A stretch of DNA of 64,000 nucleotides from Rheinheimera tangshanensis (GTDB lineage: Bacteria; Pseudomonadota; Gammaproteobacteria; Enterobacterales; Alteromonadaceae). A program made the position numbers and the translations under genes. Under the pieces are notes generated by a model. That model saw only the letters and a list, made by a program, of their open reading frames with translations. It did no database searches and was not told where the DNA came from. The stretch covers positions 304,076-368,075 of the forward strand of contig NZ_BMLH01000004.1 in NCBI RefSeq assembly GCF_014645135.1. The letters are read 5' to 3'. Shown here in pieces: positions 36,284 to 45,717 of this stretch; the stretch's first letter is position 1, and each line of letters begins with the position of its first letter.

Positions 36284-37142
36284 TAGCCTGTCTTTAACGC
36301 AGTGGCTGCAACACGCTACTGCGTTACTCACTCCTTTGCTCGAAACCGGCCCTGTGCCTGCAGATGCAAAACAGGAAGCCCGGCGTATTCTGCTGGAAGT
36401 GCTGGATATTAATGCTACCACTTTGATGTTGTATCCAGAGCGTGAGCTTACCCAAGAACAGTTGTTGTTATTGGAACCTGTGCTGACAAGGCGCCTGACC
36501 GGTGAGCCTTTGGCGCATATTCTGGGCCATTGGTATTTCTGGGATTTTAAACTCGCTGTTGCCCCTTGCACCTTAATACCAAGACCAGACACCGAACTGT
36601 TAGTAGAACAATCCCTGGCTTTGCCCTTGCCTGTGAAAGCCAAAGTACTGGATTTAGGCACCGGTACAGGAGCTATAGCTTTAGCTTTAGCCAAAGAAAA
36701 GCCAAACTGGACTGTGACTGGCGTTGATTTACAACCTGATGCTGTAGAACTGGCCAAGCAGAATGTTCAGTTGTTGGCGCTAACCAATTGCCAGATCAAA
36801 CAAAGCAGCTGGTTTGACGCTGTGGCTGGTCAGCAGTTTGATTTAATCGTCAGCAACCCACCTTATATCGACGCAGAAGACCCGCATTTAGCCTTAGGTG
36901 ATGTGCGTTTTGAACCCGACTCCGCTTTAGTCGCTTCAGAGCAAGGCCTGGCTGATATCCGCCATATTTGCACTCAAGCCCCACAATTCCTGGCTCCATC
37001 CGGCTGGTTATGGCTGGAACACGGCTACCAGCAAAGCGAGGCAGTACAACAGATTTTAACTGAAGCTGGTTTTACACAAGTGCAATCGGTGAAAGACTAC
37101 GGCGACCAATGGCGTATTACTGGTGGTCAGCTTCCCGCTTAA
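36270..37142 (+). CDS. prmC: Peptide chain release factor N5-glutamine methyltransferase
   Basis: The 290-residue SAM-dependent methyltransferase modifies the GGQ glutamine of RF1 and RF2. SAM-binding [12 protein letters not shown] (residues 127-138) and the active-site NPPY (residues 196-199) are intact. It overlaps prfA and closes the hemA-prfA-prmC operon. In E. coli the cluster continues directly to sirB2, but here it is interrupted. Confidence 0.96.
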   Translation: MKTVNSLSLTQWLQHATALLTPLLETGPVPADAKQEARRILLEVLDINATTLMLYPERELTQEQLLLLEPVLTRRLTGEPLAHILGHWYFWDFKLAVAPCTLIPRPDTELLVEQSLALPLPVKAKVLDLGTGTGAIALALAKEKPNWTVTGVDLQPDAVELAKQNVQLLALTNCQIKQSSWFDAVAGQQFDLIVSNPPYIDAEDPHLALGDVRFEPDSALVASEQGLADIRHICTQAPQFLAPSGWLWLEHGYQQSEAVQQILTEAGFTQVQSVKDYGDQWRITGGQLPA

Positions 37143-37373
37143 ATTTTTTTTGTCCTTTCTTTGAATTACTTCTCTTAAAGCCCACTGTAAGGGCGCGGTT
37201 TATCCGTGCCCGTGTGACGGTGTAAAAGCTCTGGTTGTAGCTCGATATAAAAATTGATTAGTAAACATTATGTTTGTAAGTAATTGATAAATATAATATT
37301 TGTGTTGATTTGGTATTTGGTGTATAGGATACTTGCTTTGGTCGAATTGTGACCATTTATAAGGTTGAAACTT

Positions 37374-37625
37374 ATGTCCCATACATTACTATGCCAGTTT
37401 CCTGACTCCTCTGTGGAGCATTACTGGTGCGATTCAATTCCTAAAGTTGAAGAATACCTAAAATTTGCCGGAGGAATTTTTTACGCCGTTAAAGCTATTA
37501 TTCCACCTTCTTCAAAAGTATCAGAACCTAAGTATTTGTTGGAGCCTGTACCTGATGCTATCAATTACACTAAAGCTGAATTGATTGAACAGGAAATTGT
37601 CGTTGTGCGGCGAACGAGAAGGTAG
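37374..37625 (+). CDS. Small hypothetical protein (83 aa)
   Basis: The frame opens further at 37365, but I prefer the ATG at 37374 (MSHTLL...), which follows a weak AAGG leader. The product is soluble with no signal peptide, rich in aromatic residues early (HYWCDS, FYAVK) and basic at the end (RRTRR). An AT-rich promoter-like region with low GC lies upstream. I recognise no family. It sits in the segment that splits prmC from sirB2, beside a toxin-antitoxin pair, and could itself belong to a defence or mobile module. Confidence 0.5.
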   Translation: MSHTLLCQFPDSSVEHYWCDSIPKVEEYLKFAGGIFYAVKAIIPPSSKVSEPKYLLEPVPDAINYTKAELIEQEIVVVRRTRR

Positions 37626-37794
37626 TTCGGTAAATGGATAAAGTAATAGGGGAGAAGTTTGTCTACTCTCCCCTAAATTCGCAAATTCAAATGCAAAGTG
37701 CCATAGCCTGAAACAAGCTCTATTAACTGGTGCTTTAGCAACGTATTTTCTCGCCAGGCTCGCTGCTGTTTCCTCAACCTACCTGTTCCATTTG

Positions 37795-37842
37795 TTGTAC
37801 AAGTTAGGGCTTTGAGCTTATACTTGTCCTGTAAGTTGTACA
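37795..37842 (+). promoter_or_regulatory. yefM-yoeB promoter and YefM operator motifs
   Basis: TTGTAC (37795-37800) and TTATAC (37818-37823) are 17 bases apart, a good sigma-70 promoter. Two TGTACA motifs, the known YefM recognition core, lie at 37796-37801 (overlapping the -35 box) and 37837-37842 (just before the ribosome binding site GGAGG). This fits autorepression by the antitoxin. Their spacing of 41 bases is wider than in E. coli. Confidence 0.7.
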
Positions 37843-37854
37843 TGTGGAGGTTTT

Positions 37855-38109
37855 ATGAGAATTGTGTCTTTTACAGAAGCAAGAAATAGCTTAAAAGCGG
37901 TGTTAGATTCAGTGGTCAATGATGCTGATACCGCGGTAATAACTCGTCGTGATGCAGAAGATGCCGTTGTGATGTCACTGGATTATTACAATAGCCTAAT
38001 GGAAACAGTGCATTTATTGCGTTCCCCTGCAAATGCTGAGCATTTGAATCGTTCAATTGCACAATACAAAGCTGGTCAAGTGACTCAACGGGATTTGATT
38101 GATGAGTAG
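37855..38109 (+). CDS. yefM: Antitoxin of the YefM (Phd/YefM) family
   Basis: The 84-residue protein begins MRIVSFTEARNSLKAVLDSV, typical of YefM, whose N-terminal part binds DNA and dimerises while the C-terminal part covers the toxin. GGAGG is well placed upstream. It overlaps the toxin gene by eight bases, so both are translated together with the antitoxin first. It should repress its own promoter through the TGTACA sites. Confidence 0.92.
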   Translation: MRIVSFTEARNSLKAVLDSVVNDADTAVITRRDAEDAVVMSLDYYNSLMETVHLLRSPANAEHLNRSIAQYKAGQVTQRDLIDE

Positions 38110-38365
38110 TCGTCTGCTCTCATGGACGGACGAGTCATGGAATGACTATTTGTATTGGCAAACTCAGGATAAGAAAACGCTTAAACGTATAAACAAACTG
38201 ATCAGTGATGTAAAGCGTTCACCTTTTGAAGGTATTGGCAAGCCAGAACCACTCAAAGAAAACTTAGCTGGTTTTTGGTCTCGTCGTATAGATGATACAA
38301 ATAGACTGGTCTTCGCAGTTGATGATCATGCAATTACGATTATTTCGTGTCGTTACCACTATTAA
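38102..38365 (+). CDS. yoeB: mRNA interferase toxin YoeB
   Basis: The 87-residue protein matches YoeB through its length: DESWNDYLYWQ near the N-terminus, KINKL-type helix, PFEGIGKPEPLK (about residues 45-56) and the C-terminal catalytic set with Glu in PEPLKENL, Arg in RRIDD and His-Tyr in CRYHY. YoeB is a RelE-family ribosome-dependent endonuclease. The start is the ATG at 38102; the longer frame one codon upstream begins with TTG. All known key residues appear present, so it should be active. Confidence 0.93.
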   Translation: MSSRLLSWTDESWNDYLYWQTQDKKTLKRINKLISDVKRSPFEGIGKPEPLKENLAGFWSRRIDDTNRLVFAVDDHAITIISCRYHY

Positions 38366-38561
38366 ATTTAATCTTTTATCTAATTAGACTTGCTGACACT
38401 TTATCTCTGACCCAGAGTGATCCTTAAGACTCAGTAAAGCTTCCTTCAAGACTGCACTCCAAAATATTTATATTTTCAACGACTTTGCTTTGACCCAACC
38501 TTGTTTAGCGCATATAAATAAACACAAAGCGATAAAACGCAGCAAGCTAAAGGAGTGTGGC

Positions 38562-40115
38562 ATGGCAAATGATTTTTTATTTGCTGAGGAACCTGAGGAA
38601 ATAGTGTCTGTTTCCCGAGGCAGCTGGAAAGTACTGATAGTGGACGATGAGCCTGAAGTTCATGCGGTGACTAAACTGGCATTAAGTGATTTTTCTTTTC
38701 AGGGTAAAAACCTCGAATTTATTAGTGCCTACTCAGGCCGTGAAGCCCGTGACATGTTGGCAAAGCACACAGACGCGGCCATAGTGCTGTTGGATGTAGT
38801 GATGGAAACCGACGACGCTGGTTTGCTGGTTGCCCGCTATATCCGCGAAGATCTGCACAATCATTATGTGCGTATTATTTTGCGTACCGGCCAGCCCGGC
38901 CAGGCGCCTGAGCGTCAGGTGATCGTCAATTACGATATCAACGACTACAAATCCAAAACTGAGTTGACGGCACAAAAGCTTTTTACCGTAGTGATGTCGA
39001 GCTTACGTTCTTACCGAGATATTCTGGCTATTGATCACAGCCGTCAAGGCCTTGAGAAAATTATTACAGCCTCAGCTGATTTGTTTTCCGCTCACTCGAT
39101 GGAACAATTTATTGATGGCGTTTTACAGCAACTGACCTCTATTTTAGGTTGCAATGACAATGCCCTGCTGGTGACCTCATCACTGGTGGCCGGTAATATC
39201 AATGAAGAAGCAGACCCTGAGCGTTTAGTGGTTTTTGCTGGTTTAGGCCAGTTTGAAAAACAAGAGGGCAAGCAGATCAGCGAAGTGCTGGATGCACCAT
39301 TACTTGATGCCTTCCATCAGGCATTGCATAGCCGAAGTATTGTTTATCGCGACAATTATTTAGTGGCTTATTGCACCAGTAAATTCACTTCCGGTTCTTT
39401 GTTATATGTGTCAGGTTTACCGAATCAAATGACAGACACGCAGAAACGTTTAATAGAGCTGTTTTCACAAAACGTGCAGATAGCCTATGAAAACGTGCAG
39501 CTGCAAGGCGAAATTGAAGATACCCAACGTGAAATTGTCTATCGCTTAAGTGAAGCTGTGGAGCACAGGTCTATCGAAACCGGTAATCACGTTAAGCGTG
39601 TGGCTTTTATTTGTTACGATCTGGCTAAAGCCTACGGTTTACCTGAAGAAGAGGCTGAAAAGCTGATGTTTGCTTCGCCTTTACATGATGTCGGCAAAGT
39701 CGGCATACCGGATGGCATTTTGAATAAGCCAATGAAATTACATGGCCAGGAATGGGAAGTAATGAAAACCCATGCCAGTATAGGTTATGAAATTTTAAAG
39801 AATTCCAAACGTTCTATCATTCAGGCGGGCGCAGTGATAGCCCAGGACCATCACGAAAAATGGGACGGTTCAGGTTACCCCAGCGGTAAAAAAGGCGAAG
39901 AAATTCACATTTATGGCCGTATTGCCGCGTTGGCTGATGTTTATGATGCATTAAGGCACAGACGCTGTTATAAGTCGGCCTGGACTTTGGAGCAAGTGCT
40001 GGAGAAGATTGAAAGCGAGTCTGGTAAACATTTTGATCCTAAACTGGTCGAAATTTTTAAAACCCGGGTCGACAAACTCGAAGCAATACTGCAAAAATAC
40101 CCAGACGAAGAATGA
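38562..40115 (+). CDS. Response regulator with REC, DUF3369 and HD-GYP domains
   Basis: I set the start at 38562 after AAGGAG (517 residues), not the frame opening at 38490. A receiver domain (about residues 22-150) has the DDEPE acidic pair and the phosphoacceptor Asp in VLLDVVM. A DUF3369 sensory linker follows (about 165-310). The HD-GYP domain closes the protein, with LHDVGKVGIP (about 378) and HHEKWDGSGYP (about 433). It would hydrolyse cyclic di-GMP under control of a histidine kinase, but none is encoded nearby. It lies inside the split hemA-kdsA cluster. Confidence 0.9.
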   Translation: MANDFLFAEEPEEIVSVSRGSWKVLIVDDEPEVHAVTKLALSDFSFQGKNLEFISAYSGREARDMLAKHTDAAIVLLDVVMETDDAGLLVARYIREDLHNHYVRIILRTGQPGQAPERQVIVNYDINDYKSKTELTAQKLFTVVMSSLRSYRDILAIDHSRQGLEKIITASADLFSAHSMEQFIDGVLQQLTSILGCNDNALLVTSSLVAGNINEEADPERLVVFAGLGQFEKQEGKQISEVLDAPLLDAFHQALHSRSIVYRDNYLVAYCTSKFTSGSLLYVSGLPNQMTDTQKRLIELFSQNVQIAYENVQLQGEIEDTQREIVYRLSEAVEHRSIETGNHVKRVAFICYDLAKAYGLPEEEAEKLMFASPLHDVGKVGIPDGILNKPMKLHGQEWEVMKTHASIGYEILKNSKRSIIQAGAVIAQDHHEKWDGSGYPSGKKGEEIHIYGRIAALADVYDALRHRRCYKSAWTLEQVLEKIESESGKHFDPKLVEIFKTRVDKLEAILQKYPDEE

Positions 40116-40135
40116 GTATGACTCATCGGTGAATC

Positions 40136-40160
40136 AAGCCACCTGCGGGTGGCTTTGTTA
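40136..40160 (+). terminator. Terminator downstream of the HD-GYP response regulator
   Basis: AAGCCACC (40136-40143) and GGTGGCTT (40148-40155) form an 8-bp stem around TGCG, followed by a short T-rich tail. It isolates the inserted gene from sirB2. Confidence 0.75.
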
Positions 40161-40197
40161 TTCTGCAGACATTCAATCAAGCTAAGGACTATTTCTT

Positions 40198-40572
40198 ATG
40201 TATATGGCATTAAAACACTCGCATATGCTGTTTATTGCACTCAGTGTGTCTTTTCTGGCCGTGCGGTTTTTATTGAGTTTAAGAGCGCCAGCTTTGTTGC
40301 AAAAAAAGTTCTTTAAAATTGCGCCTCACGTGGTCGATACCTTTTTGCTGCTGACAGCTATTGGTCTGATGCTGACCATTCAGCAATACCCATTTCAAAC
40401 CCCATGGCTGACTGAAAAACTGTTTGGTTTATTTGCTTACATTGGTTTGGCCGTGATGGCGCTCAAAGGTCGTACTTTGCTGATGCGCTGGGTTGGTTTT
40501 GTTGGGGCATTAAGCTGGCTTGCTGTAGTTGCAAAAATAGCTGTGACTAAAACTCCATTATTTTTGAGTTAA
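40198..40572 (+). CDS. sirB2: SirB2 family membrane protein
   Basis: The 124-residue protein has four hydrophobic segments (about residues 9-26, 45-63, 76-93, 100-118) and the SirB2 motifs KHSHM near the start and a central HVVDTFLLLTAIGLML. The role of SirB2 is not established; the name comes from an effect on Salmonella invasion gene expression. The order sirB2-sirB1-kdsA is conserved in gammaproteobacteria. Confidence 0.9.
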   Translation: MYMALKHSHMLFIALSVSFLAVRFLLSLRAPALLQKKFFKIAPHVVDTFLLLTAIGLMLTIQQYPFQTPWLTEKLFGLFAYIGLAVMALKGRTLLMRWVGFVGALSWLAVVAKIAVTKTPLFLS

Positions 40573-40641
40573 ATCGGTTTTGTGTTTTCAGGTGATGACA
40601 TTTTTTTGTGTGATGTCCTTTTGAGTTGTATTGGGTAGTAC

Positions 40642-41427
40642 ATGAAATTTGAGTTGAAACAGCAGGGCTTAGCCCTGCTTGAGTTATTGTTAGCTATAGA
40701 GCAGCAGTGGACGGATGCCGCGCAAATTCAGCAGGCAAAAGAAAGCTGGTTGGCGATGGCTCCTGCCTGTGCTGAAAAAACGCTGACGATGAATATGCTG
40801 GCTCGTCATGTAGACAATTTTTACCGTGATGCCTTTTTTACACCCCCGCTCAAGCCCTTGCTGATTGAAGAGATGCATCAGCCAACTTTATTGAGTTACG
40901 CTATTAATCAGCGTGAAGCCGACCCTCTGGTGTTGGTATTACTGCTGTTATGTTGGTTGCAACAAGCTGGGTTTGAAAGCGATATAGTGCGCTACAAAGG
41001 TGAATATCTGGTGCAGGTGCATTTATCTAAAGCGGAGAAAGTATGGGTCGACCCATACACTGGCGCCTGGCAATGTTTATTAAGCCCTGAAAATGGTTTA
41101 GCGCTGAGTCTTACTCAGGAACTGGCGACAGAAGATGTAAATTTCCCAGCCTTTTGTGCCAGTCTCTGGCAACTACAAAAGCAGCTGTTGCTGGCGCTGG
41201 GCAAACGGGAACAAGCCATGGCTGTGGTGCAGCATTTGCTGGAGCAAAAGCCTGGAGATCCGTATTTACACCGCGAGCGGGGCTTATTGTCTGAACTCTT
41301 GGATCATTGGTCCTTGGCGATCAGCGATTATCAGTATTTTGTCGAGCAAAAGCCTGACGACCCGTCGAATGATCATATGAAACAGCAAATCCGTCAGCTG
41401 TCGTCCTACCCACAGTGGCTGCATTGA
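40642..41427 (+). CDS. sirB1: SirB1 family protein (transglutaminase-like plus TPR)
   Basis: The 261-residue cytoplasmic protein has an N-terminal SirB1 transglutaminase-like domain and C-terminal TPR-like helices (about residues 185-255, KREQAMAVVQHLLEQKP onwards). It corresponds to E. coli YchA. Function is unknown. It sits between sirB2 and kdsA on the same strand, 46 bases before kdsA. Confidence 0.88.
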   Translation: MKFELKQQGLALLELLLAIEQQWTDAAQIQQAKESWLAMAPACAEKTLTMNMLARHVDNFYRDAFFTPPLKPLLIEEMHQPTLLSYAINQREADPLVLVLLLLCWLQQAGFESDIVRYKGEYLVQVHLSKAEKVWVDPYTGAWQCLLSPENGLALSLTQELATEDVNFPAFCASLWQLQKQLLLALGKREQAMAVVQHLLEQKPGDPYLHRERGLLSELLDHWSLAISDYQYFVEQKPDDPSNDHMKQQIRQLSSYPQWLH

Positions 41428-41473
41428 GAGTATTATTGCCGAAGTATCCGGTATTTCTTCTGAGGAATTTTAA

Positions 41474-42325
<852 letters not shown>

Positions 42326-42407
42326 TGGAAAAATGCGGGCAAAACTCTTAAAAAATGTCCGCTTTGTTCAAGTATTAAGCTAACGATTCAAGCAACTAAA
42401 AAATAAG

Positions 42408-42436
42408 TTGACTTGGGTAGCCGAAATCCGTTTAAT
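42408..42436 (+). promoter_or_regulatory. Promoter of the Phe-Thr-Phe tRNA cluster
   Basis: TTGACT (42408-42413) and TTTAAT (42431-42436) are 17 bases apart and lie 11 bases before the first tRNA-Phe. Confidence 0.75.
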
Positions 42437-42446
42437 ACCCCCCGTT

Positions 42447-42522
42447 GCCCAGATAGCTCAGTCGGTAGAGCAGCGGATTGAAAATCCGCGTGTCGGTGGT
42501 TCGATTCCGCCTCTGGGCACCA
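42447..42522 (+). tRNA. tRNA-Phe (GAA anticodon), first copy
   Basis: The 76-base gene has acceptor GCCCAGA/TCTGGGC, anticodon GAA in GATTGAAAATC and encoded CCA. It is identical to the copy at 42658-42733. Confidence 0.97.
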
Positions 42523-42571
42523 TAGATTTTGTGATGTGGTTGCTTTGTAATCCTGTCACCCGGTTTAGGTT

Positions 42572-42647
<76 letters not shown>

Positions 42648-42657
42648 TTCACGTTAC

Positions 42658-42733
42658 GCCCAGATAGCTCAGTCGGTAGAGCAGCGGATTGAAAATCCGC
42701 GTGTCGGTGGTTCGATTCCGCCTCTGGGCACCA
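42658..42733 (+). tRNA. tRNA-Phe (GAA anticodon), second copy
   Basis: Exact duplicate of the first tRNA-Phe, 10 bases after tRNA-Thr, followed directly by the cluster terminator. Confidence 0.97.
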
Positions 42734-42740
42734 TAAAAAT

Positions 42741-42773
42741 AAAAAAGCCAGTCTCACAAGACTGGCTTTTTTA
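42741..42773 (+). terminator. Terminator of the Phe-Thr-Phe tRNA cluster
   Basis: AAGCCAGTCT and AGACTGGCTT form a strong stem around CACA, followed by a T-run; an A-run on the other side makes it potentially bidirectional. Confidence 0.9.
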
Positions 42774-42779
42774 TTTCAT

Positions 42780-42893
42780 GCCCAAAGGCTCCATCTTCGA
42801 GTACGAACTACATCCATGTAGTTCGCCCTGCGGGCCAGCTAAAGCTGTTCCGGTTTGCTCCGGGCAACCCTGGTCCGCCTCTGGGCACTATCT
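42780..42893. repeat. Hairpin-rich repeat ending in a tRNA-Phe 3' fragment
   Basis: The segment opens with GCCCA and closes with TCCGCCTCTGGGCAC, the exact 3' end of the adjacent tRNA-Phe without its final CA. Between them are a 9-bp hairpin GAACTACAT/ATGTAGTTC (42805-42824, loop CC) and GCCC/GGGC (42825-42835). It looks like a third tRNA-Phe copy or tail broken up by a structured repeat. Confidence 0.6.
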
Positions 42894-42972
42894 TTTAGAT
42901 GTGTTGTTGAGAAGCTAGTCTTTGACTGGCTTTTTGCTTTCTGTCGTTCAGAGGCTTTATCCTGCTGAAGAA

Positions 42973-43683
42973 CTACATCTCTGCCGTTCGTTCTGCACTC
43001 CAACCTGAATCCAATGACATCTGCTCAAATCCCCATACTTTAAAATGCTCTGGCTGAATGTCACTAAAACATGCTAAACGGCTTTCGGCTTGTTCATATT
43101 CAGCTCTGTGCCAGTGATGTGGCGCGGGCAGTGCTACTACTTTCATGCCTGCCGCTTTGGCTGCGGTTAAACCCGTGACTGAGTCTTCAAAGACCAGACA
43201 ATGTTCTGAAGCTACACCTAACTTGCTGGCGGCCAAATGGTAAATTTCTGGTTTGGGCTTGCCTTGTGTAACCAGCTCAATGGAGCATAAAGCCTGAAAG
43301 TAAGGACGAATTTGCAGCTTGTCCAGCACAGTATTCATCAGTGATCCTGGTGAATTAGTGGCCAGTGCGACCGGAATTTGCCAGCTTTGCAATTGTTGCA
43401 ACAGCTCCAGTACACCCTTTTTCACCACACCGCGTTTGAGCACTGCTTCAGCTACATAGTCAATCACAGCTTGTTCTGCCTGTTCAACGCTCAACCCCTG
43501 CCATGGCGAATGTTTAAACCAGAGTTCAGTCACTGCTCTTGTGGTCATACCGCTGGTTTGTGAGGTAATAGCCGGATCCAGTTTCACGCCTAACTGGCGA
43601 AACACATGCTGCTCGGCTTCAGCCCAATAAGGTTCAGAATCAATCAGTACCCCATCCATATCAAAAATAACTGCCTGAACCAC
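42973..43683 (-). CDS. HAD-superfamily sugar-phosphate phosphatase (HxpB/YniC-like)
   Basis: The 236-residue enzyme has all four HAD motifs: DMDGVLIDSE (residues 8-17, nucleophile Asp8), the Ser/Thr motif in ATNSPGS (about residue 108), Lys in GKPKPE (about residue 142) and the acidic pair in VFEDSVTG (about residue 166). Sequence is closest in feel to YniC/HxpB hexitol phosphatases, which also accept 2-deoxyglucose 6-phosphate. The start is GTG with AGGAG upstream. It stands alone, so the physiological substrate is unknown. Confidence 0.85.
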   Translation of the reverse strand: MVQAVIFDMDGVLIDSEPYWAEAEQHVFRQLGVKLDPAITSQTSGMTTRAVTELWFKHSPWQGLSVEQAEQAVIDYVAEAVLKRGVVKKGVLELLQQLQSWQIPVALATNSPGSLMNTVLDKLQIRPYFQALCSIELVTQGKPKPEIYHLAASKLGVASEHCLVFEDSVTGLTAAKAAGMKVVALPAPHHWHRAEYEQAESRLACFSDIQPEHFKVWGFEQMSLDSGWSAERTAEM

Positions 43684-43876
43684 CTGACTACTCCTTCTGT
43701 GCTGTATCTGGCTTTATTATTCAACAGCCACCAGCTCCGTACCATAGCTTTATTGGTCTTTATCCCTGAAATTCCGTACATGACAGTGTTTTTGCGACGA
43801 AGTCGTATGCGACAGATTGGACTTAGTCGCTATTTGCTCTATCGTAGTTCTCTGGATAGCTAAAAAGGATTACACA

Positions 43877-45700
43877 GTGCGTCTGCTTTTTGCCTTGTCT
43901 TCGCTCACTTTATTGAGTTTCAGCTTGCTTGCCACAGAAACTCCGTTGAAACCTGCAGTCAGTTATCAGTTGTCGTTTAGCAACAGAGCGCACCATGAGG
44001 CCGCTATTCAGGCACGATTTCAAGGGGTTAGCTCAGCTAACTTATTGCTGAGTATGAGTAGTGCCTCGCCGGGTCGTTACGCGCCTCATGCTTTTGCGAA
44101 AAATATCTATGATTTGAACGCGACGGACAGTGCAGGCAATCTTTTACCTTTGCAGCGTATCAGCCCTAGTCAGTGGTCTGTGGGGCAGCATGATGGTACT
44201 GTGATAGTGAGGTATCGTCTTTACGGTGATAGGGGCGATGGTACCTATAACCAGATAGATCGCACTCACGCACATCTAAATATGCCTGCTACACTACTGT
44301 TTGCAGAGGATTATGCACAGCGACCCGCCTCTCTGCGTTTTGATTTACCAGATCCCAACTGGAAAGTAGCCACTCAGCTTCAGTTGCACTCTGATGGCAG
44401 TTATATGGCGCCTGACTTGCAGTATCTGATGGATAGCCCGGTTGAACTAAGCGCCTATAGCCAGCGCAGCTGGAAAGTCGCCGATCAGCAGTCGCAAGCT
44501 ACTATTCATCTTGCTCTGCATCATCAGGGGACAGAGCAGCACTTCGATACCTTTGTCGAAAAAGCTAAAGCTGTAGTGGCTGAGCAGCAAAAGATATTTG
44601 GCGAATACCCTCAATTTGATTATGGCCAGTATCTGTTTATTGCCGACTATTTGCCTGATGTGGATGGCGATGGTATGGAGCATCGTAACTCGACCATTCT
44701 GACCGACGAGCGCTCGCTGAAAGAGGCAAATTACGCTCAGATAGAAACTTTATCGCACGAATTTTTTCATGCCTGGAATGTGGAGCGGTTGCGCCCGGCC
44801 GATTTAGAACCTTTTGATTTTCATCGTGCCAATATGAGCCGTAATTTATGGTTCGCCGAGGGGGTGACCAACTATTACGGCAAACTGGTGTTAAGTCGCA
44901 CTGGGCATTTTGATTTGGCTACTTATCTGGATAAAACAGTAACAGCGCTAAATAAAGTGCAGCAGTCGCCGGGCAGACAATTTTTTGCGGCTACAGGCAT
45001 GAGCGAGATGGCACCTTTTGTTGATGCTGCGATATCTGTTGACCCTACTAATTATGCGAACAGTTATATTTCCTACTACACCTTTGGCGAAGTATTGGGG
45101 CTGGCTTTGGATTTAACCTTAAGGAGTCAATTTGAAGGTTTAAGCCTGGATCTGTTGATGCGAAAGTTATGGCAGGAGTACGGCAAAGTGGGCCGTCCTT
45201 ATACTGAGCAGGATCTGCAGCAGGCGTTGGCTGAGCTGACGGCCAATCCGGATTTTGCAAAGAACTTCTTTAACCATTATGTCAACGGCCAGCAATTACC
45301 TGATTTTGAAGCCTTATTTGTGGCTATGGGGTTAGAGTTAGCTGCAGCCAAACCGACTCAAGCTTTTTTAACTGCAGCCACGCTGGTGGAACAGGATAAA
45401 GCGCTCAAAGTCGATAGTAATACCTTGATTGGTACACCTTTGTATCAGGCAGGGGTGGACAAAGGTGATGTGCTCTTAACGTTGGGGCGTTACAAATTAA
45501 GCTCTAAAGCTCAGTGGGACAAAGCGCTGGCTCGTCATCAAGCCGGGGAGAGTGCAGAGTTGCGTTTTCGCAGTCGCGGTAAAACTTATACGACACAAGT
45601 AACTTTTAGCGCGGATCCAAGCTGGGTTTTAACAGAAAACAAAGAGGCGACTACGGCGCAGTTAGCGAGAAGGGCTTTATGGTTAAAAGCCCAGCGGTAG
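43877..45700 (+). CDS. M61 family metallopeptidase (glycyl aminopeptidase type) with PDZ domain
   Basis: I set the start at the GTG at 43877, which begins a clear signal peptide (RLLFALSSLTLLSFSLLA, cleavage near residue 19), giving 607 residues. The zinc motif HEFFH is at residues 294-298 with WNVERLRP after it, and the third ligand Glu in WFAEGVTNYY about 30 residues on. A PDZ-like domain occupies about residues 500-590 (GTPLYQAGVDKGDVLLTLG). Such enzymes cleave N-terminal Gly/Ala in the periplasm or outside. No operon partner is visible. Confidence 0.9.
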   Translation: MRLLFALSSLTLLSFSLLATETPLKPAVSYQLSFSNRAHHEAAIQARFQGVSSANLLLSMSSASPGRYAPHAFAKNIYDLNATDSAGNLLPLQRISPSQWSVGQHDGTVIVRYRLYGDRGDGTYNQIDRTHAHLNMPATLLFAEDYAQRPASLRFDLPDPNWKVATQLQLHSDGSYMAPDLQYLMDSPVELSAYSQRSWKVADQQSQATIHLALHHQGTEQHFDTFVEKAKAVVAEQQKIFGEYPQFDYGQYLFIADYLPDVDGDGMEHRNSTILTDERSLKEANYAQIETLSHEFFHAWNVERLRPADLEPFDFHRANMSRNLWFAEGVTNYYGKLVLSRTGHFDLATYLDKTVTALNKVQQSPGRQFFAATGMSEMAPFVDAAISVDPTNYANSYISYYTFGEVLGLALDLTLRSQFEGLSLDLLMRKLWQEYGKVGRPYTEQDLQQALAELTANPDFAKNFFNHYVNGQQLPDFEALFVAMGLELAAAKPTQAFLTAATLVEQDKALKVDSNTLIGTPLYQAGVDKGDVLLTLGRYKLSSKAQWDKALARHQAGESAELRFRSRGKTYTTQVTFSADPSWVLTENKEATTAQLARRALWLKAQR

Positions 45701-45707
45701 CTGGGCT
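45688..45707 (-). terminator. Hairpin at the convergent 3' ends of the M61 and depolymerase-like genes
   Basis: AGCCCAGC (45688-45695) pairs with GCTGGGCT (45700-45707) around GGTA; the M61 stop codon lies in it. On the minus strand a T4 run follows, so it mainly serves the gene at 45718. Confidence 0.65.
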
Positions 45708-45717
45708 CTGTCCAGAG

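Noticed and set aside
36254..36757. 167-residue frame antisense to prmC
   Set aside because: Shadow frame with low-complexity Ser/Lys composition.
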